Shown here: positions 34,957-44,030 of the stretch, piece by piece | Numbering within the stretch: the first letter of the stretch is position 1 | Layout: each line of letters begins with the position of its first letter | From: Symbiodinium natans | Taxonomy: Eukaryota > Sar > Dinophyceae > Suessiales > Symbiodiniaceae | DNA: 64,000 nucleotides | Direction of reading: 5' to 3' | Assembly: GCA_905221605.1 (NCBI GenBank) | Contig: CAJNDS010000791.1 | Span: forward strand, 1-64,000 | The notes under the pieces: generated by a model | Database searches by the model: none | What the model was told of the DNA's origin: nothing | The model's input: only the letters and a program-made list of their open reading frames with translations | Translations under genes and position numbers: made by a program

Positions 34957-37900
34957 ATGACACGCAAATCTATCCAAAGAAACATAAAAGCATTAGAGGG
35001 AACACTGAGGGCAAATAGAAACAGATTAACACCGACGACCAAGCAAAAGGTCAGAGATGTAATAGAACTCTACGAGGACCGTAAGATAGCGCAGGTCAGC
35101 ACCGCGTCTAAGATGATAAACGAGCTGGTAACGGCTACCACCAAGAAGGACAAAGAACGGGCGAGGGCAAACTATGAGAAGCTGGTGGAGAGACACGAGT
35201 CAAAAAAGCCATTAGGGGAAAGAATGGAAGCCAGTAAGAAGGAGAACACCGAAAAACGCAAACGAACCGCCCAAAAAACATACTCGCTTGAGGTCATGTT
35301 CTTTACATACGGGGACGAAAAGAAGAACAAAATGAAACCGTCATTTAGAGACAGTAGTGGCAAACCCCTATATCCTTTCAAAACAGAGCCTGTAGTGGCT
35401 AATGTAAAGACGACCAAGGACATAGAGGAGGAGGTTAGGAAAAGGATAATAAAAAAAGATGACAACGCTAAATTCTTTAAGATAGTGAGCATCTTAAGGC
35501 AAGACAAAGACATAGACGGAATTATAGAGATGTTTTTATCATATGGCTTTGATGCCCTAAAAATCTACAGTGCTACCGTGGTAGATGGCAACGGTGAGGA
35601 GTACGACCCCAAAAAGAGGAAACTGCGCAACTCCGATAACATAGGTATCTACCACAGGTTCATAGAAACAGAACTGGACCCCGAATACGAAACCTTCGCT
35701 GAAGCCATAAGGGTTAAGCACTATGTTAAACACGAGTGCTGGATAAATACCCTGACTGATTTCTACAAGGACAGCCTTATGGGAGAGAAGAGAAGGCAAC
35801 AGATGACCAGAGAAACTGTGCTTAACCTGATAGGAACCACAGAGGACGAATTCAAAAAAGTAGGAGCATCTATAGAGGATATGTCCAAGGTGTTTAGAGA
35901 GTATCGCATAACTGCTCGGATATATGACTATATGGAGAACCTAATTTTTTCATACGACCCGCCCAAACGAGACCGTCATTATAAAACCTTTTATGCTCTA
36001 GTGAAAAACGACCATATTTATACTATAAATACAGACCTTCATAAACTGAGGGGATTGATGGCTGTAGAGCGAGAGCACGACATAAACGTTAAGGCACCAA
36101 GCGACTACCACATAAACGAGCGCGATGCACCGGTTGAGTGCAGGATGATTAACAGCATAGACGATATCCACAAGCACACCGAACACGACGAGTACACGAT
36201 GATATACAGAAGAAACAACCTCGCAGAGTTATACTATCAAAGCAAACAGGCGGGATACGAACCATACATTAAATTTACTGCCGGGGTGGTTTCGGAGCTT
36301 AATTTCAGATTCAAGGTGAGAGTATCAAAAAAGCAGTATAAAACCATATCGTATAAAGTAAAGACACAGAACCTGATTAAGGACTCAATAGACGGAAGCA
36401 TAACAGTAGAAGCCGAACAGACTTATAATAACATGTCAAGGGCGATGTATGATTTCAATCAGGCGCTGTTTAACCCACTGCATAAATCCTATTATAATGA
36501 ATCCGATATGGAGATCTTTAAGCAGTGCCACACGATAGCACCGTGTGGCAGAATACCACAGATTTATTATAATAGTGACCTAGAGACTGATATAAAAACC
36601 TACTATCTATTTCGCGAGAAGTGTGTGGAAATTGACAGGAGAAAGGCTTACACTTGGGCTTATAACCAGATTGTTGAGGTGCCCGTGTTCTGCGAGTTTG
36701 ATATCTGGAAGCCTTATGAGCACGATAATGGGTTTGAACCCTTGACTCTTTATCTCGTGAGGGCTGTGGAGGAGGCTAAGATGTTCTTTAACAAGCCCTA
36801 TCTGTTAATCTACGGTATGTTTTTAAAGCACTTTCGCGGAAAATGCGAGATTTTGTATTATAAGCGCCCCTCACACTCTCACAAGGTGAATTATAAAAAC
36901 ATCACCGAGAAACTGTGGGATACCACCATATCACACACAGAGATGGAAGACAATAAAGTCAAAAAACTGATAGCTAACGTAAACATAGGACTGCTGGAGA
37001 AAGGGACAAACAAGGCGCAGAAAAGCCTCGTGTTTGATACCTTAAGCGAGGCTTTATATCATCAAACCATACACGGAGGAAGGATCAACAAAATCAGCGG
37101 ACATTATGAGGAGATAGAGGATGATGATGATGATGATGATGAAGGGTTTGAAACAGTAGAGAAGGAAACCGAGGCAAAATACTACACGTTAACTGTAAGC
37201 GACACAGCCAATCTAACAAACGGATTTAAATACATTAAAGAACTGCTTCTGCAAATCCATAACTTCAGGATGTATGAGGATTACTACAAGTTGGTAGAGG
37301 CCGGGGTTCAGGTCAATTATGTTAAGACCGATGCCTTTCTGATCAAGACCGCCGACCTAAAAAAGGCTAAGAAACTACTTAACTTCTCAAAGGACATCGG
37401 GGGCTGGAGAGTTGAGAAAGGAAAGCTGTTTGTAGGCCCAACCGACGATTACGAAATGAAACCCAACGAGCTCGTGGAAATACCGACCTACGAGAACGAA
37501 AGGGTAATGGTAGAGGACGAATGGGATACTCAGGCGATATGTCGGCAAATAGTGGAACAGAACCCAGTAATCATAAAAGCTAAATACGCTGGTTCGGGTA
37601 AGAGCTACATAGGCGAGTACATGAGGAATTTAGGTTATAATGTGCTGTTTGTGTGTCCAACAAACCAACTGCTACAAAACACCCAAACCGATGCCACAAC
37701 TAATAATAAGTTCTTTGCCATACCGATGGAGAAAGGGGATAAAATGGAGTCGTTTGACCATAGTAAGTATAACTGCATAGTGTTTGACGAGGTGGGTATG
37801 GGTGGGATGTATGTATTAAATAAGATAAGGGAGTTCGTTAAGAAACACGCCAAGGATAAAATCATTATAGCCACTTCTGACGGGAAACAACTGCCACCAA

Positions 37901-38844
37901 TAAAGGATATAACCAACACACGAGACCACGAGACATATCTGAACGAATGCATTAACCAAATATTTAAATACCGGATTTATCTTAAAATATCAAAGCGACT
38001 TAAGAAGAGGAGCGACAAAATAAAACTTAAGCATATATATGATGATATCTGGAAACACAAACTGCCCATTGAGCAGATTGTGGAGAAACACTTTAAAACA
38101 ACTGACGATATGATGGCATCCGAGCACAACATAGCATATACGAATAAACGGTGCTTGTATGTATCAAACACGATACGAAAGAACCTAGGCAAGAAGCTGA
38201 AGTATGAAGTGGGTGAGCACATGATATGCAGAAAGTATAAGAAGGAAGGGGGGACGACCTTCAATGTCAACTTTAAGTATCAGATTAAGAGCATCGGAGC
38301 CGAAGGGGTTGTGCTACAGAACATAAAAACCAACCAGTTATACAACACCAGTATATCTACATTAGATGAGCATTTTAGATATGCGTACTGTGCCACCTGT
38401 CATTCGTCACAAGGTAACTCGGTTGATAAATCCATAACGATACACGAGTGGCAGAAGCAACACTTAATAACGAGAGAGTGGCTGTATACCTCGGTCACAC
38501 GCTGTACAGATATTAATAAGGTTATGTTCTATAAAGCATCCGAAAGGGACGATGAATTAAACGAGACTACGTTGATGCGATACTTAGATAACAAGGTTAA
38601 GCGCTATAAGATACAAGACCTGAAGGCAGGTAGGACTATAGAAGATGCCGATTATATTGATGTGAAATGGCTGTTTGATAGGATGAACAGCAGATGTAAC
38701 AAGTGTGGTTGCGGGTTTGAGTTTGATATTAAATGCGGGGAGGTGGTGAGTAATCTAACAGCCCAGCGTTTAAATAATGAGATGCCACATGTTAAAGATA
38801 ATCTAACTGCATTCTGTCATTTCTGTAACTGCAGTGCTAAATGA
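34957..38844 (+). CDS. Polymerase-helicase fusion with HNH-like zinc module (replication protein)
   Basis: 1295 residues. Residues 1-550 show no recognised motif. Family-B polymerase palm motifs then appear: A in CVEIDRRKAYTWAY (about 558), B in KKLIANVNIGLLEKG (about 669), C in VNYVKTDAFLI (about 788, KTD for the usual DTD). A superfamily 1 helicase follows: P-loop AGSGKS (about 878), FDEVGM (about 943), SDGKQLPP (about 973), CHSSQGNSVD (about 1148), TSVTRC (about 1178). The last 50 residues have CNKCGC and CHFCNC around LTAQRLNNEMPH, an HNH-like module lacking the usual aspartate. No exonuclease motif was seen. It likely replicates the viral genome. Confidence 0.75.
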   Translation: MTRKSIQRNIKALEGTLRANRNRLTPTTKQKVRDVIELYEDRKIAQVSTASKMINELVTATTKKDKERARANYEKLVERHESKKPLGERMEASKKENTEKRKRTAQKTYSLEVMFFTYGDEKKNKMKPSFRDSSGKPLYPFKTEPVVANVKTTKDIEEEVRKRIIKKDDNAKFFKIVSILRQDKDIDGIIEMFLSYGFDALKIYSATVVDGNGEEYDPKKRKLRNSDNIGIYHRFIETELDPEYETFAEAIRVKHYVKHECWINTLTDFYKDSLMGEKRRQQMTRETVLNLIGTTEDEFKKVGASIEDMSKVFREYRITARIYDYMENLIFSYDPPKRDRHYKTFYALVKNDHIYTINTDLHKLRGLMAVEREHDINVKAPSDYHINERDAPVECRMINSIDDIHKHTEHDEYTMIYRRNNLAELYYQSKQAGYEPYIKFTAGVVSELNFRFKVRVSKKQYKTISYKVKTQNLIKDSIDGSITVEAEQTYNNMSRAMYDFNQALFNPLHKSYYNESDMEIFKQCHTIAPCGRIPQIYYNSDLETDIKTYYLFREKCVEIDRRKAYTWAYNQIVEVPVFCEFDIWKPYEHDNGFEPLTLYLVRAVEEAKMFFNKPYLLIYGMFLKHFRGKCEILYYKRPSHSHKVNYKNITEKLWDTTISHTEMEDNKVKKLIANVNIGLLEKGTNKAQKSLVFDTLSEALYHQTIHGGRINKISGHYEEIEDDDDDDDEGFETVEKETEAKYYTLTVSDTANLTNGFKYIKELLLQIHNFRMYEDYYKLVEAGVQVNYVKTDAFLIKTADLKKAKKLLNFSKDIGGWRVEKGKLFVGPTDDYEMKPNELVEIPTYENERVMVEDEWDTQAICRQIVEQNPVIIKAKYAGSGKSYIGEYMRNLGYNVLFVCPTNQLLQNTQTDATTNNKFFAIPMEKGDKMESFDHSKYNCIVFDEVGMGGMYVLNKIREFVKKHAKDKIIIATSDGKQLPPIKDITNTRDHETYLNECINQIFKYRIYLKISKRLKKRSDKIKLKHIYDDIWKHKLPIEQIVEKHFKTTDDMMASEHNIAYTNKRCLYVSNTIRKNLGKKLKYEVGEHMICRKYKKEGGTTFNVNFKYQIKSIGAEGVVLQNIKTNQLYNTSISTLDEHFRYAYCATCHSSQGNSVDKSITIHEWQKQHLITREWLYTSVTRCTDINKVMFYKASERDDELNETTLMRYLDNKVKRYKIQDLKAGRTIEDADYIDVKWLFDRMNSRCNKCGCGFEFDIKCGEVVSNLTAQRLNNEMPHVKDNLTAFCHFCNCSAK

Positions 38845-38888
38845 TTATGATAATAAAAATGATTATTAATAATATCTTGTTTATTATA

Positions 38889-39800
38889 ATGAGTTCTAAA
38901 CAAGATATTATTAACGATACTTATTTTGACCGCGGGGGGTTTGGCAGTAAAGCTAGGACGCTTCAAGAGGCAAGAAAGAAAGATAAGAGTATAACAGCGG
39001 AAGATGTTAATGAGTTTTTTAAAAAGAACGTGGAGCAAAAGCGAAAGCCAACAGGACAAAACTCCTTTGTAGCTCCCAATGCCTATTATGAGTTTCAAAT
39101 TGATCTGTTTTTTATTAATGATATACCTAATCAAAAATTTAGGGTAGGAATGATATGCATAGATGTGTTTAGTAAGTATATGAACGCGGTGCCGATTTCA
39201 TCCAAACAGCCACCGGACATATTAGCAGGTGTTATGGAAAACATAAAAAAGATGGATGGGAAACCCCGACTAATTTATATAGACGACGAAGGGAGCTTTA
39301 ATAATCAAAGTGTTATAGACTACTTGAAGGATGAAAATATAGAACTACACAGAACAAGAGGGCACCCAGCATTCGCCGAAAGGGCGATAAGAACACTTAA
39401 GGATATGCTTTACAAGAGGGTTGAAAATGATGAGAAAAAAGGGAAACAAAACATTCAATGGGGTGATTATTTACATGAGATTTTCTTAACATATAACAAT
39501 GCTATGAAACACTCATCCCATGGTTTGGAACCCATAGAAGCCCGTAAGAAGAAGAATGAGCTAAATGTTAAACTGAAGTTGTCCATGAACGCTAAGAAGA
39601 ATCGCGTCTATCCTGAACTGGATGTTGGAGACGCTGTTAAAATACTGAGGAAACGAAAACCCAATGAAAAAGAGAGAGTCGGCAATTTCACACAAAACCG
39701 CTACACCATAGAAAAAATTGATAAGAAACTGGGGCAACAGTATTTTTATGTAGAGGGGAACGAAAGGGCATACTTAAGGCACGAGTTGTTAAAAGTTTAA
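38889..39800 (+). CDS. Retroviral-type (rve/DDE) integrase
   Basis: 303 residues from the ATG at 38889, which follows TTATTATA; a longer frame starts inside the previous gene. Catalytic residues: D in YYEFQIDLFF, D in LIYIDDEGSF and E in HPAFAERAIRTLK. The C-terminus has the SH3-like block GDAVKILRKR and the ending YLRHELLKV common to Polinton integrases. Integrases of this family make 5-6 bp duplications, which fits the TAAAC duplication seen here. All catalytic positions are intact. Confidence 0.92.
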   Translation: MSSKQDIINDTYFDRGGFGSKARTLQEARKKDKSITAEDVNEFFKKNVEQKRKPTGQNSFVAPNAYYEFQIDLFFINDIPNQKFRVGMICIDVFSKYMNAVPISSKQPPDILAGVMENIKKMDGKPRLIYIDDEGSFNNQSVIDYLKDENIELHRTRGHPAFAERAIRTLKDMLYKRVENDEKKGKQNIQWGDYLHEIFLTYNNAMKHSSHGLEPIEARKKKNELNVKLKLSMNAKKNRVYPELDVGDAVKILRKRKPNEKERVGNFTQNRYTIEKIDKKLGQQYFYVEGNERAYLRHELLKV

Positions 39801-39827
39801 TACAATAATATTTAAAATATTGTATTA
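39798..39827 (+). terminator. Hairpin containing the integrase stop codon
   Basis: Perfect 10-bp arms (39798-39807 and 39818-39827). The TAA stop is the first three bases of the stem. A T-rich stretch (39,830-39,890) follows. Confidence 0.65.
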
Positions 39828-39899
39828 ATTATTTTTATTGTTTATTTTTATTTTTTATGTTTATTTTTTACTTTTATTTTTTATTTTTACTTGTTTTCT

Positions 39900-40250
39900 C
39901 TTGTTGGGTCAGCGGAAAGGCGGTAGCCAATAAACCCCTACAACCCCTAAACTAAAGCCCTATAACCCTAAGTAATTGGAATTCCCAGCGCTCCAGTTCT
40001 GAGATGGTTGTTCGCTCGGCTCTTCAGAGCCAATCCTTTTCCCGAAGAGGGAACAAACATGGTTTAGGGTTTAGGGCTTAGGGCTTAGGGTTCCTAAAAA
40101 CCCTAAAGCCCCCTAACTCCTGTTCTGAGTTGGTTGTCCGCTCAGCTCCTCAGAGCCAATCCTTTTCCCGAAAAGCCTTCAAAGGCGAAACCCCTAACAA
40201 CCCTAAACCTAAAAACCCTAAAAGGGACGAACCTTCATGAAGTCACCGAG
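39900..40250. other. Composition switch with telomere-like words and a 59-bp repeat
   Basis: At about 39.9 kb the DNA changes from AT-rich viral to GC-richer host-like, although the right viral repeat is 4 kb further on. Scattered CCCTAAA and TTTAGGG words appear (39,936-40,215). A 59-bp unit with CTGAGATGGTTGTTCGCTCG and CAGAGCCAATCCTTTTCCCG occurs twice, at about 39,990 and 40,115. No gene is seen. Confidence 0.7.
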
Positions 40251-40591
40251 GTCAAAGTCCGCCTGGAAGTCGTTCACCTGTTACGCGCGGTTTAGGATTT
40301 ATTCTTAGGAGGGTTGGGGGTAGGGTTGCAGAATAGCAGGTGCAAAGACTTTTCACCGCTCTGGGCTTGAGTTTCTGATGCCTCGGTTGTTGTTGAGACA
40401 TAACGTTTGTTGGGAACTGCAAGGATTTAAACAGCATCCACAATGTTCGCATTTGCACTGTACTGCTTGGCATATACAAAGAAGCCTCGTCCGACGAAGC
40501 TCTCTGAGCTCTCTGTGCTACAAAGGAACATGGGACAACCATCAAAACCTGCACTTATACAGTCGCGAATTGTGGGAGCTACAGAAGCCCC

Positions 40592-41299
40592 CTACCTGAA
40601 AAACATTTCAAAACACGCACGGAATTCAGCCCTAGACTGTAAATTAGTGTCCTCATCAAACACTTCGTAACGGGAAATGTCACGAGGACCGGTGTAGTTG
40701 CCGATGTACCCTTGCGGGAAGGTGCGGAACAGCATCTCTGACGACTCTGGGTCAAAGCCGTCCTCGATCAGCATGTCATCCCACTCATCCCAAACTTGCT
40801 CCTGAAGCTGTTCAAGAGTCAAATCCAAAATCTCGCGGTCTTCGTCAATCGCGAAATTGAGCTGGAGAGCCAAAAGCTCTTTGGTGCTTTTGCGCCACCA
40901 CAGAACTTGAATCGGAAAGCCAAGAGCCGAATGAACTCGCTTCAAGCAGTAGGCGGTGAAATCTTCAATGATGACGTGCTCCACGAACTCGTCATAGATG
41001 AGAGCCTTCTTCACCACCTTTACGTCAGCCTTCGTGAAGAAGGAGGGCGTGGGAGGAATTCTGTGGAAGTCTCTGTAGTACAGCTCCTCAATCATGTCCG
41101 CGGTGATGCCGAAGACCACATCCGATTGAAAGCCACCCTCAACGATGTTGTGCATGGCTACCCTGAGGGCTTGGTTCTCGGCTTGGAGCTTGAGGATGGC
41201 GTCGGTCTCGCGCTCCTGACGATTTTGGACGTAGAGCTTCCACGCCTTGAAGAACAAGCCGAAGCCGGTAGAAGGGGAGCCTGAAGCCATGAATCTCAA
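40592..41299 (-). CDS. Unknown cargo protein 1
   Basis: 235 residues, host-like codon use. A coiled-coil start (RQERETDAILKLQAENQALR) leads into a folded-looking region with many aromatic and acidic residues (FVEHVIIEDFTAYCLKRVHS and EQVWDEWDDMLIEDGFDPES). No family is recognised. The start may be the second methionine (MASGSPSTGF). It belongs to a set of three minus-strand genes inside the right part of the viral element, with related spacers between them. Confidence 0.6.
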   Translation of the reverse strand: MRFMASGSPSTGFGLFFKAWKLYVQNRQERETDAILKLQAENQALRVAMHNIVEGGFQSDVVFGITADMIEELYYRDFHRIPPTPSFFTKADVKVVKKALIYDEFVEHVIIEDFTAYCLKRVHSALGFPIQVLWWRKSTKELLALQLNFAIDEDREILDLTLEQLQEQVWDEWDDMLIEDGFDPESSEMLFRTFPQGYIGNYTGPRDISRYEVFDEDTNLQSRAEFRACFEMFFR

Positions 41300-41661
41300 A
41301 GAAGCCGAGGGAGGTCTAGGGCTGGAAACCTACAGGCAAAATGCCACGAATTCACCAAAACGGCTTCAGATGTAGCTCACGCGTGGCTTCTCAACTGCAC
41401 AAGCTGGTTTGAGGTTTAGGGCAGGAAAGCACACACGCTCACCAGCGATGTTTCTCACTACTCTTGCTTTGGCTTTCTTGGTTTGTCGTAGCCCCTTAAC
41501 TGTACAAACGGGCTGTTGAGGAGATTTCCATGTACAAGCGCTGGTGGGCTAGTCCAGCAGTCTGTATGAGCCATATAATCTTAATAATTAATAGTTTGCA
41601 AGGGCAAACACTTACATCTGCACAAAACTTGCACAGGGTCTGCGCACTGCACTGCCGGAAC

Positions 41662-43269
41662 TCAAGCGCTCACGGCATCATCGCCACAGGAGCTTCGGTG
41701 GCAACATCGGCTGGGGCTGTAGAAGAGGATGCCTGAAAGGGCAAACTCTACGAGTTTACGGGCAAACTCTGGGAGTTTATGGGCAAACTCTACGAGTTTA
41801 CGGGCAAACTCTGGGAGTTTATGGGCAAACTCTGGGAGTTTATGGGCAAACTCTGGGAGTTTATGGGCAAACTCTGGGAGTTTATGGGCGCCACCCACCT
41901 GCGAACGCCCAAACTTCACATCCCGCACCCTCGTAATCTGGGATTTGAACTCGCCGACATCTTTGTACCCGCACTTCTCATACAAATAGACGAAGGCACT
42001 GCGGGAGGTCTCCTTGATGACACTCACATCATCAAGAAGCCGGTGGAGTGCAACGCCGTTCTGCGCATACATAGAATGCGATGCGTTCGCCACCTTGTTC
42101 TCTGTGTTGCCTTTCTCGCCCAATGCCTCAAGGACTCCGTCCAAATTCTCAATGGGGTTGCCCTCCAAGAGCAACCGCATCGTTTCACGAGGGTCGCTGT
42201 CTGCACCATCCAGAACACGAGAGATGTCTTGCTTCATCTGGCGACAGAATTCAAGACAGTCAGACGCGGTGGTCTCTTGAGCGATGGCATTGCTGACATG
42301 TTCACGTCTCTCCGTGTTCTTCTTCTCCTTCTGCTTCTGCTTGGAGGCATCGTTTCTGACACCCTTTTTGCCACCACCTCTAAGCCTCAAGATCATCCGA
42401 ACCACCAGCTTCCGCTCGGTCGGGTAGTTCAAGAAGTCGGCGATGTACTCGTCGCTCTGCATCACAACGCCGTTGTGGACAAGGTTGAAGTCCAAAACGG
42501 TCAGAGATGGCTGACTGGAAGGCACAAGGTTTCGCACCTCTTCCGTAATCATCTCCTTCAGGTTGCCTATGGTCTTCCAAAGGCTCCCGATGCGCTTGAG
42601 ATGAAGACGAGGGCGATTGTGGTTGTCCCTGACCTCAACGAAGGCGCCGTCATCATCCTCAGGAGTGTCCTCATCATCGCTGTAAAGGTCAGAGCCGTCC
42701 TCCAAGTAGGACAACGGTAGGAAGCAAGAGAGACTCGGTGTGTCTGAACCTGCATCGCTTTCGGTACCCTCGTTCTCAGCAGAAGATTCTGCATCGCTTT
42801 CGGTGTCCTCGTTCTCGGCAGAAGCCTCTGCATCCTTGAAACCAAGACGCACCACAACATAGCCACCATCAACCAAGACTGTCCGTGGGTTGAGGGGGTA
42901 GGTTATGGAGTCCGGGAACGGGTAGCTCTCGCACCAAAGAAAAGACACCTGCCAATCAAAGTCGCCGAAGTTGATGAGGAAAAAGTCGTCCCTCATCAGG
43001 CGCTGGTAAATCTCATCTGCCACGACCAAGGGTCGCGCATTGGTAGAGACACGGAGCACCCACTGACCATCACTCACCATAGTCCCTTCTGGACGACGAG
43101 AGTCGCAAACTGCAGACCTGATGCAGATGTTGCCCTCGTTGATGTCAGGAAGCGACGAAGGAGTAGTCTCACCACTTGCGAGGCTCTCCAAGAAAGCGCG
43201 TGGAGAGCTACAAGAGCTGGAAGAGCTGGAGGGAGCCATCTCTGAAGCTGACGAGGGTAGGTATGTCAA
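41662..43269 (-). CDS. Cargo protein 2 with ubiquitin-like segment and 7-residue repeats
   Basis: 535 residues. The N-terminus is serine-rich; residues about 55-150 may form a globular domain; an acidic repeat SAENEDTESDAESSAENEGT follows. Residues about 225-305 resemble a beta-grasp fold that ends KLVVRMILRLRGG, nearly the C-terminus of ubiquitin, and is followed directly by GKKG. After a helical region, seven 21-bp units encode HKLPEFA or RKLVEFA. The diglycine in mid-protein would need cleavage to be usable; this is inference. Confidence 0.65.
   Translation of the reverse strand: MTYLPSSASEMAPSSSSSSCSSPRAFLESLASGETTPSSLPDINEGNICIRSAVCDSRRPEGTMVSDGQWVLRVSTNARPLVVADEIYQRLMRDDFFLINFGDFDWQVSFLWCESYPFPDSITYPLNPRTVLVDGGYVVVRLGFKDAEASAENEDTESDAESSAENEGTESDAGSDTPSLSCFLPLSYLEDGSDLYSDDEDTPEDDDGAFVEVRDNHNRPRLHLKRIGSLWKTIGNLKEMITEEVRNLVPSSQPSLTVLDFNLVHNGVVMQSDEYIADFLNYPTERKLVVRMILRLRGGGKKGVRNDASKQKQKEKKNTERREHVSNAIAQETTASDCLEFCRQMKQDISRVLDGADSDPRETMRLLLEGNPIENLDGVLEALGEKGNTENKVANASHSMYAQNGVALHRLLDDVSVIKETSRSAFVYLYEKCGYKDVGEFKSQITRVRDVKFGRSQVGGAHKLPEFAHKLPEFAHKLPEFAHKLPEFARKLVEFAHKLPEFARKLVEFALSGILFYSPSRCCHRSSCGDDAVSA
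41739..41885. repeat. 21-bp minisatellite, seven units, in frame
   Basis: Units alternate between GGGCAAACTCTACGAGTTTA-type and GGGCAAACTCTGGGAGTTTA-type. The 21-bp length keeps the frame of cargo gene 2 and encodes a 7-residue repeat. Confidence 0.9.
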
Positions 43270-43551
43270 GACAAAATGCCTTCAACTTGTTTGAAGCAAA
43301 ATGCTTCTGATAAGCAAACACGTCGCTCATGCTTTGCCTCAACTGATGCAGGAATGCACAATGTGACAACAACGCTCAAGCAAAGGAAGACCTACCTTTT
43401 CACTGGCTTTCGTGTTCTCTCCAAAGGTTTGTGGTAGCCCTTGGCTGTACTAAAAGGGCTTTTTTCTGTACGAGGTTTTGGTCGCAAGGCAAACACTACA
43501 TCTGCACAAGGTAGGTCAGCACTCGCGCAAAAAGGGTCAGCACTACTCGGC

Positions 43552-43863
43552 TCAATACACCAGCATCTTCTCTGGGTCGCGCTCAATCACGTCTTCGTAA
43601 AGGACCGTGCCGGTCTCAAGACAGTATCTGACGCGACGAAGAGTGTGTCGCAGAAGCTTATCGTCTCTGTCGGAAGGTTCCCACTTCTTTAGCTTTCGCA
43701 TCCTGCTCTTTCTCTTGCCGTGTGCCTTGCCAATCTTCAAATGAACTTCGTCACAGAACATGTTGTGTAGCTCTTCAGGGGTGCCACTCCGAACTTTGTA
43801 GTTCTGCTCGTAGCCCATTGCACAAAGGCTCACAAATGGCAAAATGCCCCAGTGCTGAAACAC
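43552..43863 (-). CDS. Unknown cargo protein 3, small and basic
   Basis: 103 residues (or 88 from the methionine in MGYEQNYKVRSGTPEEL). A basic centre (GKAHGKRKSRMRKLKKWEP) and a tail rich in arginine and acidic residues (LRHTLRRVRYCLETGTVLYE). No family recognised. It lies nearest to the right inverted repeat; 43,864-44,030 holds no further gene. Confidence 0.5.
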   Translation of the reverse strand: MFQHWGILPFVSLCAMGYEQNYKVRSGTPEELHNMFCDEVHLKIGKAHGKRKSRMRKLKKWEPSDRDDKLLRHTLRRVRYCLETGTVLYEDVIERDPEKMLVY

Positions 43864-44030
43864 AAAATGGCTTCAGCAAATTTTCAAGATTGCTCTTGGC
43901 TGATGCGTTCAATGCACAACGGGACTGTAGGAACACTTGCAGAGCTCAAAAGATTAAACTTGTCTGGCGCACCTCTTCGTAGAAGTTGCCGAGGATGAAG
44001 TGCCCCAGCAGGGCAGAAGCTTCAGGCTTT

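Noticed and set aside
41739-41885. CRISPR-like array
   Set aside because: Units are head to tail with no spacers and encode a heptapeptide repeat.
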